NCBI RefSeq assembly: GCF_004152935.1
Contig: NZ_SETE01000010.1
Span: 43,800 to 107,799, forward strand
DNA length: 64,000 bases
Direction: 5' to 3'
DNA from: Brumimicrobium glaciale
GTDB taxonomy: Bacteria > Bacteroidota > Bacteroidia > Flavobacteriales_D > Crocinitomicaceae
In this document: one piece after another, positions 63,877 to 64,000 of the stretch
Position numbering within the stretch: the first letter of the stretch is position 1
How the letters are laid out: the number at the start of each line of letters is the position of its first letter
The notes under the pieces: generated by a model
The model's database searches: none
What the model was told of the DNA's origin: nothing
What the model saw: only the letters and a program-made list of their open reading frames with translations
Position numbers and translations under genes: made by a program

Positions 63877-64000
63877 GTGTGCCTTGAATGGTAAATATAA
63901 AGAAATTCTCACAACTTGTTGAGAGAAAGTCCAGAGAGTGTAAGTCTCTCATGTGCTGGGGTAACGCCTGGAAACATTAGTAAGTCGCAAGCTGGTTTGG
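63877..64000 (+). mobile_element. group II intron, 5' end (cut by window edge)
   Basis: The segment begins GTGTGCC, fitting the GUGYG 5' splice site, followed by ATGG. Hairpins TTCTCA...TGAGAGAA and AGAGA...TCTCT come next, with GAAAGTCCAGAG and GGTAACGCCTGGAAAC between and after them. This order resembles domain I of GTGTGCC-type bacterial group II introns. The catalytic domain V and the reverse-transcriptase gene would lie beyond the window. RNase P RNA is a weaker alternative. Confidence 0.55.

Noticed and set aside
63877..64000. RNase P RNA (rnpB)
   Set aside because: GAAAGTCC and GGTAACGCCTGG resemble rnpB motifs, but the GTGTGCC start, the order of small hairpins and the location in mobile DNA fit a group II intron better. 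A covariance search would decide.

Overview
The window is AT-rich chromosomal DNA of a member of the Bacteroidota, most likely a Flavobacteriales species (Fluviicola/Crocinitomicaceae-like; the exact genus is inference). The reasons are the promoter -7 boxes of the form TAnnTTTG close to several start codons, a long-form GAPDH with an extra N-terminal domain of about 150 residues, a short RpoD-type sigma factor, the DUF3822-rsmD-coaD neighbourhood, a two-subunit methylmalonyl-CoA mutase, and many small secreted or lipoprotein genes with SPII- or SPI-like leaders. No rRNA or tRNA gene and no CRISPR array was seen.

Positions 1-29,200 are mostly housekeeping genes. They comprise a methyltransferase / TraB-GumN / FKBP lipoprotein operon, gapA and rpoD (minus), a DegP/HtrA protease, dapF, an acetyltransferase-mltG-PRTase run, an MtfA-like peptidase, a SulP transporter, the methylmalonyl-CoA mutase operon (mutA-mutB), an AI-2E family permease, a tamB-accC operon on the minus strand, and divergent tsaD. 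Positions 29,200-33,850 hold a small minus-strand run of DUF1801, VOC, DUF1569 and membrane-protein genes. Two further members of this run have decayed (an SRPBCC and a DUF4199 remnant). DedA and Na+/Ca2+ exchanger genes follow.

Positions 34,200-42,080 form a defence island. It contains a single-chain type IIG restriction-modification enzyme, AbiH, a tightly linked DUF3800 plus small possible BECR-fold protein pair, and a DUF3037 protein. A graveyard of frameshifted remnants follows, resembling an AlbA/RecG-like regulator and a type I restriction HsdR. Positions 42,087-56,291 return to core genes (elbB, coaD, rsmD, a RecD-like helicase, an MsbA-like ABC exporter). These are interrupted by a tandem array of seven units of about 88 bp at 43.4-44.0 kb, whose GC-rich hairpin motif recurs just after the stop codons of two other genes.

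Positions 56,300-64,000 are accessory DNA: short secreted, membrane or unknown genes on both strands, several truncated genes, a GNAT-like/HTH pair that looks like a toxin-antitoxin module, and three copies of a repeat of about 125 bp. The two better copies end in CTAACG/TTAGCG-type inverted termini, and related half-sites flank other small genes. This resembles an integron-cassette-like (attC-like) array without an integrase in view, although the sites do not fit the classical RYYYAAC/GTTRRRY core exactly. The last 124 bases look like the 5' end of a group II intron that has entered one of these sites.
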